Assembly: GCF_000620625.1 (NCBI RefSeq)
Contig: NZ_JIAW01000001.1
Span: forward strand, 558,001 to 622,000
Length of the DNA stretch: 64,000 bases
Reading direction: 5' to 3'
DNA from: Mycobacterium sp. URHB0044
Lineage (GTDB): Bacteria > Actinomycetota > Actinomycetes > Mycobacteriales > Mycobacteriaceae
Under the pieces are notes generated by a model. It saw only the letters and a program-made list of their open reading frames with translations. It was not told where the DNA came from and ran no database searches. Position numbers and translations under genes: made by a program. Shown here in pieces: positions 12,052 to 20,359 of this stretch. Within the stretch, counting starts at the first letter, position 1, and each line of letters begins with the position of its first letter.

Positions 12052-12753
12052 ATGTTTCACGTGAAACATGACGAACCTCCGGACACGCCATCCGTGGCCG
12101 CCGCAGTCTTTGGCGAGAACCTCGAGCGGGCCGAACGGTATGTCCGGATCCTCGCCGGTGCCGGTATCGAACGCGGTCTCCTCGGTCCCGGCGAAGTGCC
12201 GCGGCTGTGGGAGCGACACGTACTCAACAGCGCCGCCGTCGCCGAACTGGTGGGGGACGATGAGCGGGTGGCGGACGTCGGGAGCGGGGCTGGACTGCCG
12301 GGCATCCCACTCGCCTTGGCGCGCCCGGGAGTCCGCGTCACGCTCATCGAACCCATGCTCCGGCGCGCCGACTTCCTGCGCGAGGTCGTCGACGAACTTG
12401 GTCTGGACGTCGCCGTGATCCGCGGCCGCGCGGAGGATAGGGACGTTCGGGTCGAGTTGGGCGAGGTGGACGCCGTCACGTCCAGGGCGGTCGCGTCGCT
12501 CGACAAGCTGGCGAGGTGGTCCCTGCACCTGCTGCGTGAAGGCGGACGCATGTTGGCGATGAAGGGCGACCGTGCCGACGAAGAAGTTGGCGAGCACCGA
12601 CGGGCACTGAGCTTGTTGGGTGCGGTGGACATAGGGGTGGTGAAATGTGGCGTGGACTATTTGAATCCACCCGCCACCGTGGTCGTAGCGCGACGCGGGA
12701 AGCGGACATCGCGATCGAGCCCCAAGGGGCGATCGGGCAGGAGCAGAGGATGA
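12052..12753 (+). CDS. rsmG: 16S rRNA (guanine527-N7)-methyltransferase
   Basis: 233-aa SAM-dependent methyltransferase of 16S rRNA; loss of the homologue gives low-level streptomycin resistance in M. tuberculosis. The start ATG 12052 yields MFHVKHDEPP, so the first six residues are encoded by a parS site. The SAM motif VADVGSGAGLPGIPLALA is at about residues 77-94, and the C-terminus is basic. The TGA stop overlaps the parA ATG. Confidence 0.95.
   Translation: MFHVKHDEPPDTPSVAAAVFGENLERAERYVRILAGAGIERGLLGPGEVPRLWERHVLNSAAVAELVGDDERVADVGSGAGLPGIPLALARPGVRVTLIEPMLRRADFLREVVDELGLDVAVIRGRAEDRDVRVELGEVDAVTSRAVASLDKLARWSLHLLREGGRMLAMKGDRADEEVGEHRRALSLLGAVDIGVVKCGVDYLNPPATVVVARRGKRTSRSSPKGRSGRSRG
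12053..12068. promoter_or_regulatory. parS: parS centromere site 1 (inside rsmG start)
   Basis: Perfect 16-bp palindrome TGTTTCACGTGAAACA, identical to the consensus ParB-binding parS. It begins one base into the rsmG start codon and encodes the FHVKH part of the N-terminus. ParB spreads and slides from such sites to segregate origins. Confidence 0.97.
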
Positions 12754-13736
12754 CACCGTCCACCGACGGCGACGCGGCGCACGACAGGCCACCGCCCCCC
12801 AATGTTTCACGTGAAACATGGACGTCGAGCTCTGGCGAGGCCTGGAAGGACGACGCTGCCCAAGACACCCCGATCGGGGCCGAAGCCGAGAGGGCGGTGC
12901 GGCTGCTGCACACCGCCAAGGCAAAGCACCTTCGACGGCCGCCCCGGCAGCGGGTCTTCACGATCGCGAACCAAAAGGGTGGCGTAGGCAAGACCACCAC
13001 TGCGGTGAACATCGCCGCGGCACTGGCTCTGCAGGGACTCAACACGCTCGTGATCGACCTCGACCCCCAGGGCAACGCGAGTACGGCGCTCGGCATCGAA
13101 CACCGCGAAGGCACCCCGTCGTCGTACGAAGTGCTGATCGGGGAGATCCCTCTCTCGGGTGCGCTGCAACGCAGTCCGCACAACGAACGGCTGTACTGCG
13201 TTCCGGCGACCATCGATCTGGCCGGCGCAGAGATCGAGTTGGTCAGCATGGTCGCCAGGGAAGGGCGGCTCCGCAACGCGCTCGCCGCGCTGCAGGAACA
13301 CGACTTCGACTATGTCTTCATCGACTGCCCGCCGTCGCTGGGGCTCCTCACGATCAACGCGCTCGTGGCGGCTCCGGAAGTACTGATCCCCATCCAATGC
13401 GAGTACTACGCACTCGAGGGCGTCGGCCAACTTCTGCGCAACATCGAGATGGTGAAGTCGCATCTGAATCCGAACCTCGACGTCACGACTGTGATCCTCA
13501 CGATGTATGACGGCCGCACGAAGCTCGCCGATCAGGTGGCGGAGGACGTCCGGGCCCACTTCGGGGACAAGGTGTTGCGCACAGTCATTCCGCGCAGCGT
13601 CAAGGTCTCCGAGGCGCCGGGGTACGGGATGACGATCCTGGACTACGACCCGGGTTCACGGGGAGCGATGAGCTACCTCGATGCCAGCCGAGAACTGGCG
13701 GAGCGGGCGCACACGAGTCCGGGGGAGAGCCGATGA
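12750..13736 (+). CDS. parA: Chromosome partitioning ATPase ParA (Soj)
   Basis: 328-aa Walker-type ATPase that moves the ParB-parS complex toward the cell pole. The start ATG 12750 overlaps the rsmG stop and has AGGAG upstream. The variable N-terminal 75 residues include a second parS (NVSRETW at residues 18-24). The deviant Walker A KGGVGKTTTAVN is at about residues 78-89, with VIDLDPQGNAS and DYVFIDCPPSLG following. Its stop overlaps the first of four tiny ORFs that lead into parB. Confidence 0.97.
   Translation: MTPSTDGDAAHDRPPPPNVSRETWTSSSGEAWKDDAAQDTPIGAEAERAVRLLHTAKAKHLRRPPRQRVFTIANQKGGVGKTTTAVNIAAALALQGLNTLVIDLDPQGNASTALGIEHREGTPSSYEVLIGEIPLSGALQRSPHNERLYCVPATIDLAGAEIELVSMVAREGRLRNALAALQEHDFDYVFIDCPPSLGLLTINALVAAPEVLIPIQCEYYALEGVGQLLRNIEMVKSHLNPNLDVTTVILTMYDGRTKLADQVAEDVRAHFGDKVLRTVIPRSVKVSEAPGYGMTILDYDPGSRGAMSYLDASRELAERAHTSPGESR
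12803..12818. promoter_or_regulatory. parS: parS centromere site 2 (inside parA)
   Basis: Second perfect TGTTTCACGTGAAACA, 750 bp from the first, read in a different frame as Asn-Val-Ser-Arg-Glu-Thr of ParA. No third perfect copy was noticed in the window. Confidence 0.97.
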
Positions 13737-13860
13737 GCGCTTGCGCGAAGAGCAGACAGTACCGATGAGCGCTTGCGCGAAGAGCAGACAGTACCGATGA
13801 GCGCTTGCGTGAAGAGGAGACAGTACCGATGAGCGCTTGCGCGAAGAGGAGACAAACCCG
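13733..13860 (+). repeat. Four 32-bp tandem repeats forming a chain of mini-ORFs (MIRU-like)
   Basis: Four direct repeats start at 13733, 13765, 13797 and 13829; each begins ATGAGCGCTTGCG and ends CCG. Copies 1 and 2 are identical; copies 3 and 4 carry GAGGAG instead of GAGCAG, and copy 4 ends CAAACCCG. Because 32 is 2 modulo 3, each copy reads as an 11-residue ORF (MSACAKSRQYR or close variants) whose TGA overlaps the ATG of the next copy. The first ATG overlaps the parA stop and the last TGA overlaps the parB start at 13861. The last copy supplies the parB ribosome-binding site. Confidence 0.97.
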
Positions 13861-14838
13861 ATGACTCAACCGACACGCAAGAAGAGCGGCCTGGGGCGTG
13901 GGCTCGCATCGCTGATCCCCACCGGGCCGAGCGAGCACACGCCCGGTGAGATGGGCCCGCGCATGGGTGACGCGGCGGCCGACGTCGTGCTGGGCGGCGC
14001 CCCGGCTCCCGTCTCCGAGGTCGGCGCGGTGTACCGGGAGATCGACCCGTCCGCCATCGAGCCGAACCCACGGCAGCCGCGTCAGGTGTTCGACGGTGAG
14101 GCGCTGGCGGAGCTGGTGCATTCCATTCGCGAGTTCGGCCTCATGCAGCCAATCGTGGTGCGCGCGTTGGAATCCGACGGCGGTGCGCCTCGGTATCAGC
14201 TCGTCATGGGGGAGCGGCGGTGGCGGGCAGCCCAGGAGGTCGGGCTGGCGACCATCCCCGCGATCGTCCGCGAGACTGCCGACGACAGCATGCTGCGCGA
14301 CGCCCTCCTCGAGAACATCCACCGGGCACAGCTGAATCCGTTGGAAGAGGCGGCGGCCTATCAGCAGCTGCTCGACGAGTTCGCGGTCACCCACGATGAA
14401 CTAGCCGCCCGCATCGGCCGGTCGCGACCGGTGATCACCAACATGATCCGCCTGTTGCGGCTCCCCATCGCCGTCCAGCGTCGGGTGGCCGCCGGCGTGC
14501 TGTCCGCTGGGCACGCTCGTGCGCTGCTGGCACTCGAGGGAGGTACCGAGAAGCAAGAGGAGTTGGCCGCACGCATCGTCGCGGAGGGTCTGTCCGTCCG
14601 CGCGACGGAGGAGGCCGTCACGTTGGCCAACCGCGAGGGGCCCGAGACGGCGCCGGCGCCGCGCCGCAAGCCGATCCAGATGCCGGGCCTCCAGGACGTT
14701 GCTGAAAAGCTGTCGTCCGCGTTCGACACCCGCGTGACGGTGAGCCTTGGCAAACGCAAGGGCAAGATCGTGGTCGAGTTCGGCTCGGTCGACGACCTGC
14801 AGCGGATAGTGGACCTAATGAACTCTGCGAAGGCCTGA
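13861..14838 (+). CDS. parB: Chromosome partitioning protein ParB (Spo0J)
   Basis: 325-aa parS-binding CTPase/clamp. The ATG 13861 gives [20 protein letters not shown], the expected N-terminus (an upstream in-frame GTG/TTG would start inside the repeat). The ParB/Srx domain has [15 protein letters not shown] and [13 protein letters not shown]. An HTH for parS contact follows ([21 protein letters not shown]), and there is a C-terminal dimerisation segment. The GAGGAG at about 13846-13851 lies in the last repeat copy. Confidence 0.97.
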   Translation: MTQPTRKKSGLGRGLASLIPTGPSEHTPGEMGPRMGDAAADVVLGGAPAPVSEVGAVYREIDPSAIEPNPRQPRQVFDGEALAELVHSIREFGLMQPIVVRALESDGGAPRYQLVMGERRWRAAQEVGLATIPAIVRETADDSMLRDALLENIHRAQLNPLEEAAAYQQLLDEFAVTHDELAARIGRSRPVITNMIRLLRLPIAVQRRVAAGVLSAGHARALLALEGGTEKQEELAARIVAEGLSVRATEEAVTLANREGPETAPAPRRKPIQMPGLQDVAEKLSSAFDTRVTVSLGKRKGKIVVEFGSVDDLQRIVDLMNSAKA

Positions 14839-14940
14839 CCTACCACACGTCGTAATTACGTCACTGTGACACATAGGGTCCGTCGATCGGCTGTCGACGC
14901 CACTCCGAGGAGGAAACACGTTGCGCACCAAAGGGATTCG

Positions 14941-15057
14941 ATGGAAAGCCGGATTTCGGTGAGCGTCCGCACCGAAACCGAACCCGGCGCGGCGACCTTA
15001 CCTATCCTGGAGGGGCAACCAACGAGTTCTGATCTGTCTGAAAGCCGGGGAGTCTAG
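14941..15057 (+). CDS. Possible 38-codon leader ORF before the acetyltransferase-like gene
   Basis: ATG 14941, preceded by AAAGGGATTCG, opens a 38-residue ORF (MESRISVSVRTETEPG...) whose TAG shares a G with the GTG start of the next gene (TAGTG). Just upstream, a strong AGGAGGAAACACG precedes a TTG at 14921 that opens a 13-residue ORF ending in TGA at 14962. No homology is recognised. The reading-frame contact suggests coupling but may be chance in this GC-rich sequence. Confidence 0.3.
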   Translation: MESRISVSVRTETEPGAATLPILEGQPTSSDLSESRGV

Positions 15058-15794
15058 TGTCGGCCCGAATCATGCCGCTGCGGCTGGAAGCCTTCGAGCA
15101 ACTGCCCAAGCATGCGCGGCGATGCGTGTTCTGGGAAGTCGATCCGTCGACGCTGCCCGGCGACGATCACCTCGCCGATCCCGAATTCGAGAAGGAAGCG
15201 TGGCTGTCGATGGTCATGCTCGAGTGGGGCTCGTGCGGTCAGATCGCAGTGCCGTGCGGACCCGACGGCCAACTGGACTCGTCATCCGATGACGCGCCGT
15301 GCCTCGGTTACGCGTTCTACGGCTCGCCGCGCGCGGTCCCGCGGGCGCGCCTCTTTCCCAGCGGCCCGGTCAGTGCGGACGCGGTGCTTCTCACGTCGAT
15401 GGGCATCGAGAGCGCCGAGGACGGTGACGGATTACCTCGCGGTCTGATCGCGTCGGTGGTGGGGGATCTCGTGCGCCGCGGTGTCCGCGCGCTGGAGGCG
15501 TTCGGCAGGACGGCCGAGGCATCGGAACTCAGCGACCCGCGGTTGGTGCCTGCCGAACTGCGTCCGGCGGTGCAGGTGCTCGGCGACTGCTCGATCGACC
15601 GGTGCATCGTCGATGCGGACTTCCTCGGCGACGTCGGATTCGAGGTCGTCACCCCGCATCGCTACTTCCCGCGCCTGCGCCTCGAACTGGAGCAGGGTCT
15701 GGGCTGGAAGGCCGACGTGGAGGCAGCGCTGGAACGTCTGCTGGAAAGTGCGCAACTGCGACCGGTCGGTGCCGGCGCAAGTCCGTGCGTGTAG
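15057..15794 (+). CDS. GNAT-like acetyltransferase (Rv3916c-type)
   Basis: 245-aa cytoplasmic protein occupying the conserved place between parB and cwlM (Rv3916c in M. tuberculosis). The start is GTG 15057 with GGGGAG upstream. The pattern CLGYAFYGSPRAVPRARLFP, then DAVLLTSM and GLIASVVGDLVRRGVRALEAFGR resembles a GNAT fold with its acyl-CoA loop and helix. Substrate unknown. Homologues are usually annotated as hypothetical or as GNAT family. Confidence 0.75.
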   Translation: MSARIMPLRLEAFEQLPKHARRCVFWEVDPSTLPGDDHLADPEFEKEAWLSMVMLEWGSCGQIAVPCGPDGQLDSSSDDAPCLGYAFYGSPRAVPRARLFPSGPVSADAVLLTSMGIESAEDGDGLPRGLIASVVGDLVRRGVRALEAFGRTAEASELSDPRLVPAELRPAVQVLGDCSIDRCIVDADFLGDVGFEVVTPHRYFPRLRLELEQGLGWKADVEAALERLLESAQLRPVGAGASPCV

Positions 15795-15800
15795 CGAGCG

Positions 15801-16997
15801 TCAGCCCTGTGCGGCGTGGCCGGCTTGTTCGACGGAAAGCTCGTGGGCCAACAGCTCAGCGAACGTGAAAGTGCCCGTGGGCCTGTCGTTCTTGCCGAGG
15901 AGGTAGAGCCGTTTCACCGCGGCCAGGATGCCTTCGGCGACCGAATCGCGATTCTGCGGCGATACCAACAGATCTCGGTCGTGGGGGTTGGTGACATAGC
16001 CGACGTCGACCTGGACGGTCGGCATCCTGGTCAGCCGCAACAGGTCCCACGTGCGGCCGTGTGTGCGGCAGTCGCGTAATCCGGTGCGCGCGACGACTTC
16101 TCGCTGAATGAAGTCGGCGAGATTGCGTCCGATGGTGGACACCGAGCCGTGCGAGTTTCCGAAGTGGAACGACGCCAGGCCGTTTGCGGCCGACCCCGGC
16201 AGGGCGGCGCAACGCAGGCTGATCATCAGGTCGGCGCCGACGGTGTTGGCCGTCGCGGCCCGTTCGGCATCCGACGGACTACGGCCGACGGGCCTGGACA
16301 GGAACGTCTCCATGCCGATCGCGGTCATCCGCCCTTCGAGACGACTTGCCAAGTCCCACAAGATGTCTGCTTCGCTGATCGGACCCGACGGACCCTGCAT
16401 GATGGGGCCGTGGTCGTCGCCACCGCGACCCGGATCGATGATCACCCGCTTGCCAGACAGACGCGGACCCGAGCGGCGCACGAGTTCTTCCTCGCGGATG
16501 GCATGTGGCGAGCCGCCAGTCACGCGGGAACCCAGAAAGTACAAGGAGCGCAACGTTTCCGGACCGCAGATGCCGTCGGGGTATAGGCCGTACTCGCGTT
16601 GGTAGGACATCAAGCCGTTGTGGGTCTGCAGACCGAAGTGCCCGTCGACCAGACCGGTGTAGAAACCCAGATCCTGCAGGCGTGCCTGAAGGGTGGCGAC
16701 GTCGTCCCCGTACATCGGCGCCCCGAACTGGTGGGCCAACGTACGTGCACCCAGTCGGTAGGACGCCTCCTTGAGAGCGCGGTACGTGGCCTCGCCGACG
16801 ATGCCGTCGACGAGGAGTCCCCGCTGCTGTTGGAAGGCGCGGACCGCCTGATCGAGTTCGTCGTCGAAGGCGTCCAACGCCACGTGCTTGCCGGTGGTGA
16901 GGTCCGAATCGGGGCTGTCGATCAGCCCGAGCGCTGCCAGGGCCGCCCGAATCTCAGTAACCGGACCGCCCCGGTCACCGCGACGCAGACTCGACAT
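15801..16997 (-). CDS. cwlM: CwlM, regulator of peptidoglycan precursor synthesis
   Basis: 398-aa protein with two N-terminal peptidoglycan-binding-like repeats (residues about 1-150, e.g. DGIVGEATYRAL and DGICGPETLRSL) and an N-acetylmuramoyl-L-alanine amidase-3 domain. No signal peptide is present. In M. tuberculosis CwlM is a cytoplasmic, PknB-phosphorylated activator of MurA rather than a working amidase. The C-terminal TGTFTFAELLAHE region matches the known phosphothreonine area. It converges with the acetyltransferase-like gene with 6 bp between stops. Confidence 0.92.
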   Translation of the reverse strand: MSSLRRGDRGGPVTEIRAALAALGLIDSPDSDLTTGKHVALDAFDDELDQAVRAFQQQRGLLVDGIVGEATYRALKEASYRLGARTLAHQFGAPMYGDDVATLQARLQDLGFYTGLVDGHFGLQTHNGLMSYQREYGLYPDGICGPETLRSLYFLGSRVTGGSPHAIREEELVRRSGPRLSGKRVIIDPGRGGDDHGPIMQGPSGPISEADILWDLASRLEGRMTAIGMETFLSRPVGRSPSDAERAATANTVGADLMISLRCAALPGSAANGLASFHFGNSHGSVSTIGRNLADFIQREVVARTGLRDCRTHGRTWDLLRLTRMPTVQVDVGYVTNPHDRDLLVSPQNRDSVAEGILAAVKRLYLLGKNDRPTGTFTFAELLAHELSVEQAGHAAQG

Positions 16998-17132
16998 ACC
17001 AGGCCTTTCAGGTCGCGGAGGGCGGCGGACACAGACGCCGCCGATTGCAAGACATGCTGAACAGCATTGTCGCAGACGGCTCTGAATATTCGGAAACCTA
17101 CAGGCCAGGCCTCGACCCGGCGTGCCGCGCCG

Positions 17133-17465
17133 TCAGAGGGCGTCGGAAAGCTCGCGCAGCAGCGCGGCCTTGCCCTTCGCCCCCACGATCCGCTTCACCG
17201 GGGCACCGTCCTTGAACAGGATCATCGTCGGAATGGACACCACCTGGAAGTCCCGCGCGGTGGCAGGATTCTCGTCCACGTCGAGCTTGGCGACCGTGAG
17301 TTCGCCGGCCTTCTCGGTGGCGAGTTCCTCCAGCACCGGGGCGACCATCTTGCATGGGCCGCACCAGGTCGCCCAGAAATCCACCAGTACCGGAGTGCTG
17401 CTGGACAGCACGTCGTCCGAGAACGAGTCGTCGGTGACGACGACCGTCGCCTTGGTGTCAGTCAT
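17133..17465 (-). CDS. trxC: Thioredoxin
   Basis: 110-aa thioredoxin with the active site [13 protein letters not shown] at about residues 30-42 and cis-proline segment VSIPTM. The ATG at 17465 is chosen ([10 protein letters not shown]) because AAGGAG lies just upstream and family length fits; the longer frame to 17732 is antisense overlap with trxB. It is reduced by the adjacent TrxB. Confidence 0.96.
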   Translation of the reverse strand: MTDTKATVVVTDDSFSDDVLSSSTPVLVDFWATWCGPCKMVAPVLEELATEKAGELTVAKLDVDENPATARDFQVVSIPTMILFKDGAPVKRIVGAKGKAALLRELSDAL

Positions 17466-17499
17466 GGGGTGCTCCTTCGTTGGGAAATCATGGACGGGT

Positions 17500-18435
17500 T
17501 CAGTCCTTTTCGGAAAGCCAGCGCTCGCTGTCGATGGCGGCGGAACATCCGCTGCCTGCGGCGGTGATGGCCTGTCGGTACGTGTGGTCGACGAGGTCGC
17601 CCGCGGCGAACACGCCGTCGATCGAGGTGCTGGTGGTGCGACCCACGACCTTGACGTAGCCCTCGTCGTCGAGCTCGACCTGCCCGCGGACCAGGTCCGA
17701 ACGGGGATCGTGCCCGATCGCAACGAACACACCGGTGACGGCGAGCTTGGACTCCTCGCCGGTGACGGTGTCGCGCAGCCGCACCCCGCTGACCTTCGGC
17801 TCGCCCTCGACCTGGGTGACGGCGGTGTTGGTGAGGATGGTGATCTTCTCGTTGGCCTTGGCCCGCTCGAGCATGATCTTGGAGGCGCGGAACTCCTCGC
17901 GACGGTGGATCAGCGTGACGCTGCTGGCGAACTTGGTCAGGAAGATCGCCTCCTCCATGGCGGAGTCGCCGCCGCCGATGACGGCGATGTCCTCACCGCG
18001 GAAGAAGAAGCCGTCGCAGGTGGCGCAGGTGCTGACGCCGGTGCCGATGCGTTCCATCTCACCGGGTACGCCGAGTTGGCGGGCGGCAGCGCCCATCGCC
18101 AGGATGACGGAGCGCGCCTGGAAGGTCTCGTCACCGACGGTGACCGTCTTGACGGGGCCTTCGAGCGATACGGAGTCGACGTCCTCCATGCGGAGGTCGG
18201 CACCGAAGCGAATGGCCTGCTCGCGCATCTCCTCCATCAGCTCCGGGCCGGTGATGCCCTGCCGGAAGCCGGGGTAGTTCTCCACCTCCGTGGTGGTCAT
18301 CAGGGCACCGCCGAACTGCACGCCCTCGAAGACCAGCGGCTTGAGCTGGGCACGTGCCGCGTAGATGGCCGCTGTATATCCGGCAGGACCGGAACCGATG
18401 ATGATCACGTCATGCACCGTCGAATTAGGGGTCAT
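17500..18435 (-). CDS. trxB: Thioredoxin reductase
   Basis: 311-aa FAD/NADPH enzyme. The start ATG 18435 gives [28 protein letters not shown] with the FAD-binding GxGxxG motif. The redox pair is in CATCDGFFF, the NADPH motif is [12 protein letters not shown], and [16 protein letters not shown] closes the FAD domain. It lies 34 bp upstream of trxC on the same strand. Confidence 0.97.
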   Translation of the reverse strand: MTPNSTVHDVIIIGSGPAGYTAAIYAARAQLKPLVFEGVQFGGALMTTTEVENYPGFRQGITGPELMEEMREQAIRFGADLRMEDVDSVSLEGPVKTVTVGDETFQARSVILAMGAAARQLGVPGEMERIGTGVSTCATCDGFFFRGEDIAVIGGGDSAMEEAIFLTKFASSVTLIHRREEFRASKIMLERAKANEKITILTNTAVTQVEGEPKVSGVRLRDTVTGEESKLAVTGVFVAIGHDPRSDLVRGQVELDDEGYVKVVGRTTSTSIDGVFAAGDLVDHTYRQAITAAGSGCSAAIDSERWLSEKD

Positions 18436-18528
18436 GTCCGCCTTTCTGCCCCTGCGTGGCCATCCGCGTTTGGCACGCATATAACACCAGCGTAGGCCCG
18501 GCTGTTCCCCGAGGGCGGCCGGGACGCA

Positions 18529-19290
18529 TCATCGCCGAGTGATCGCCCGCTCGGCGAGTAGCCCGGTGTCGGCGGAACTGCAGTTGAGCGCGACGACCAC
18601 GAGGTTCACCCGCTGCGGCGTGTCGCCGGGCAGCAGCATCAGCACGCCGGATCTGCCACCGACGGACAGTGGGCGGGCACCGAGGACGGTCGCCGACGTC
18701 GGGTAGCCCAGTCCGCTCAGGCACGACGCGCGTCGCTGCGGGTCGGCCAGCGGCCCGAGGTCGGGCGGCTGACCCAGCAACGCCAGGATCTCGGCATCGG
18801 TCAGGGGTACGCCGCCCACGGGGCTCGACACGGTGATGCGTTCGGCGGTCGGACCCGTCGCCGGCGTGCGGTCCGCACCCCGGAGCAGCATTGCCGTGCC
18901 CACCCCTGCCGCCACCAGCGCCGCGGCGACGCCGACCGCCGCCGCGGCGTTCCGGAACCGGGAGCCCGACGCACGCGCCGCGTGGGCGGCGGACACGGCG
19001 GGCGAGCCGACCACCCGGTGTCGTGGCGGCTCGGTGCGCAGCCCGTCGGTCACGCGGGTGACCACGTCGACTGGGACGTCCGGCGCGGACGCCGGATCGG
19101 CACCCAGTTCGGCCAGGTCACGGCGCACCCGATCCAAGGCGTCCATCCGGCGGGCGGCGTCGGGATCGTCGCGGACACGGCGGCGGAGGGCGGCCGCGCT
19201 GTCATCGTCGAGCAGCCCGGCCTGCAGGTCGGCCAGCAGCGACAACGGAACCGGGCCGTCCGCGTCGTCGCTCACCGTCACTCCCGCCAA
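18529..19290 (-). CDS. rsmA: Anti-sigma-M factor RsmA-like membrane protein
   Basis: 253-aa protein in the position of Rv3912, upstream of trxB. The N-terminal 90 residues are cytoplasmic and could hold the sigma-binding part. One membrane helix (NAAAAVGVAAALVAAGVGTAMLL, about residues 113-135) is followed by an extracytoplasmic domain with two cysteines. The true start may be GTG 19275 (VSDDADGPVP). In M. tuberculosis it is directly adjacent to sigM; here a gene on the other strand separates them. Confidence 0.82.
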   Translation of the reverse strand: MAGVTVSDDADGPVPLSLLADLQAGLLDDDSAAALRRRVRDDPDAARRMDALDRVRRDLAELGADPASAPDVPVDVVTRVTDGLRTEPPRHRVVGSPAVSAAHAARASGSRFRNAAAAVGVAAALVAAGVGTAMLLRGADRTPATGPTAERITVSSPVGGVPLTDAEILALLGQPPDLGPLADPQRRASCLSGLGYPTSATVLGARPLSVGGRSGVLMLLPGDTPQRVNLVVVALNCSSADTGLLAERAITRR

Positions 19291-19365
19291 CCGATGGTCT
19301 CTGCGGGAAGTCTAGGGAATTGCCGTAATGGCCACTGACGTTGATTAAGGGTGCATGCTTGAAAT

Positions 19366-19380
19366 GGCCGCTATGCGGCC
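19366..19380 (+). promoter_or_regulatory. Hairpin just upstream of Shine-Dalgarno
   Basis: Perfect 6-bp stem with TAT loop ending one base before AGGAGG. It could control translation of the secreted protein or serve as a protein-binding site; no further support. Confidence 0.35.
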
Positions 19381-19394
19381 CAGGAGGGAAAATC

Positions 19395-19706
19395 ATGGCT
19401 TGGCAACGTCACCAAATAATGACCGCGGTGACATTCGGTGCTGGCGCGTTGGCTGTCGCAGGCAGCATCATGATCGGCTCGGGCACCGCGTCCGCGAACT
19501 CGTGCAGCCAGTACATCCAGCCGTTCAACCCGTACCTGGAGACGTGCGGCATACCCAATGCTCCGGTGACCGTCCCTGGCTCGTCGCCCGGCGCGGGCGC
19601 GATAATCGCGTGCCGCAACATCCCCGGCTGCCTGTCACAGGTGGTCAACGGCCCCGGCATCATTCAGGTGCCGCAGCCGGACACCAGGGTTCGGCAGAGT
19701 CAGTAG
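19395..19706 (+). CDS. Small secreted protein between rsmA and sigM
   Basis: 103-aa protein. ATG 19395 (MAWQRHQIMTAV) is preceded by AGGAGG at 19382-19387, one of the best ribosome-binding sites in the window. The signal peptide is clear (hydrophobic residues 8-30, cleavage after GTASA). The mature part is Pro/Gly-rich with four cysteines (CSQY, TCGIP, ACRN, GCLS), probably two disulfides. A hairpin GGCCGC-TAT-GCGGCC at 19366-19380 sits directly before the Shine-Dalgarno. Its 3' end overlaps the sigM 3' end by 47 bp. Function unknown. Confidence 0.82.
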   Translation: MAWQRHQIMTAVTFGAGALAVAGSIMIGSGTASANSCSQYIQPFNPYLETCGIPNAPVTVPGSSPGAGAIIACRNIPGCLSQVVNGPGIIQVPQPDTRVRQSQ

Positions 19707-20262
19707 GTACCGGCGCGAAGTAGTCGAGGGTCTCGGCGAGTTTTGCGCGCGCTCGTGAACACCTGCTCTTGACCGTCCCTTCGGCGACGCCGAGGAGCCG
19801 GGCGGTCTCGGCGACGGAGAAGCCCTGCATGTCGACCGCCACGACGGCGGCGCGTTGTTCGACGGGAAGGCGCATCAGTGCGCGCTCGATTACAAGGGCC
19901 GTGTCCACCCGCGTCGTCGGATCGCCGATGTGACATGCGTCGTCTTGAAGGACGGCCGTCGCGTGGAACTTGTTGCGGCGCAGGCGGTCCAGGCTAGAGT
20001 TGACCACGATCCGGTACAGCCAGCTGCTCACCGACGCGTCGTGCCGGAATCGCGGCGCGCTGCGATGCGCCGAGAGCATGGCGTCCTGAAGCGCGTCCGC
20101 GGCGTCTTCGGGGTGTCGGCTGGTGATGTGTGCGAGCCGGTACAGCTGCCGGTGGTAGCGGTGAAACAGTTGCTCGAAGGCATACCGGTCACCGGCGACG
20201 TGCGCGGCGAGCAACTCGGCATCCGACCGATCTTGGTCGACGATTCCCCCGAAACTGCCCAC
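19660..20262 (-). CDS. sigM: ECF RNA polymerase sigma factor SigM
   Basis: 200-aa ECF sigma factor, start GTG 20262. Region 2 covers YAFEQLFHRYHRQLYRLA and DAADALQDAMLSAHR (residues about 28-72); region 4 includes LPVEQRAAVVAVDMQGFSVAETARLLGVAEGTVKSR (about 130-170). SigM in M. tuberculosis controls surface lipids and Esx secretion genes. It lies 97 bp downstream of murJ on the same strand. Its 3' end overlaps the opposite secreted-protein gene. Confidence 0.94.
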   Translation of the reverse strand: MGSFGGIVDQDRSDAELLAAHVAGDRYAFEQLFHRYHRQLYRLAHITSRHPEDAADALQDAMLSAHRSAPRFRHDASVSSWLYRIVVNSSLDRLRRNKFHATAVLQDDACHIGDPTTRVDTALVIERALMRLPVEQRAAVVAVDMQGFSVAETARLLGVAEGTVKSRCSRARAKLAETLDYFAPVPTDSAEPWCPAAAPE

Positions 20263-20359
20263 AGCCGAACACTAATGAACCCTGGACTACCCACTCGACA
20301 CTTCTTTCGCGGCTGGGCCCGTGAACAGGGCAGACGCGTCGGCCGGCCTGGGGATGGAC

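Noticed and set aside
13733..13860. CRISPR-like array
   Set aside because: Repeats are directly adjacent without spacers and keep an ORF phase; there are no cas genes.
17133..17732. 199-codon version of the thioredoxin gene
   Set aside because: The first 89 codons are an out-of-frame reading of trxB; ATG 17465 has a good ribosome-binding site.
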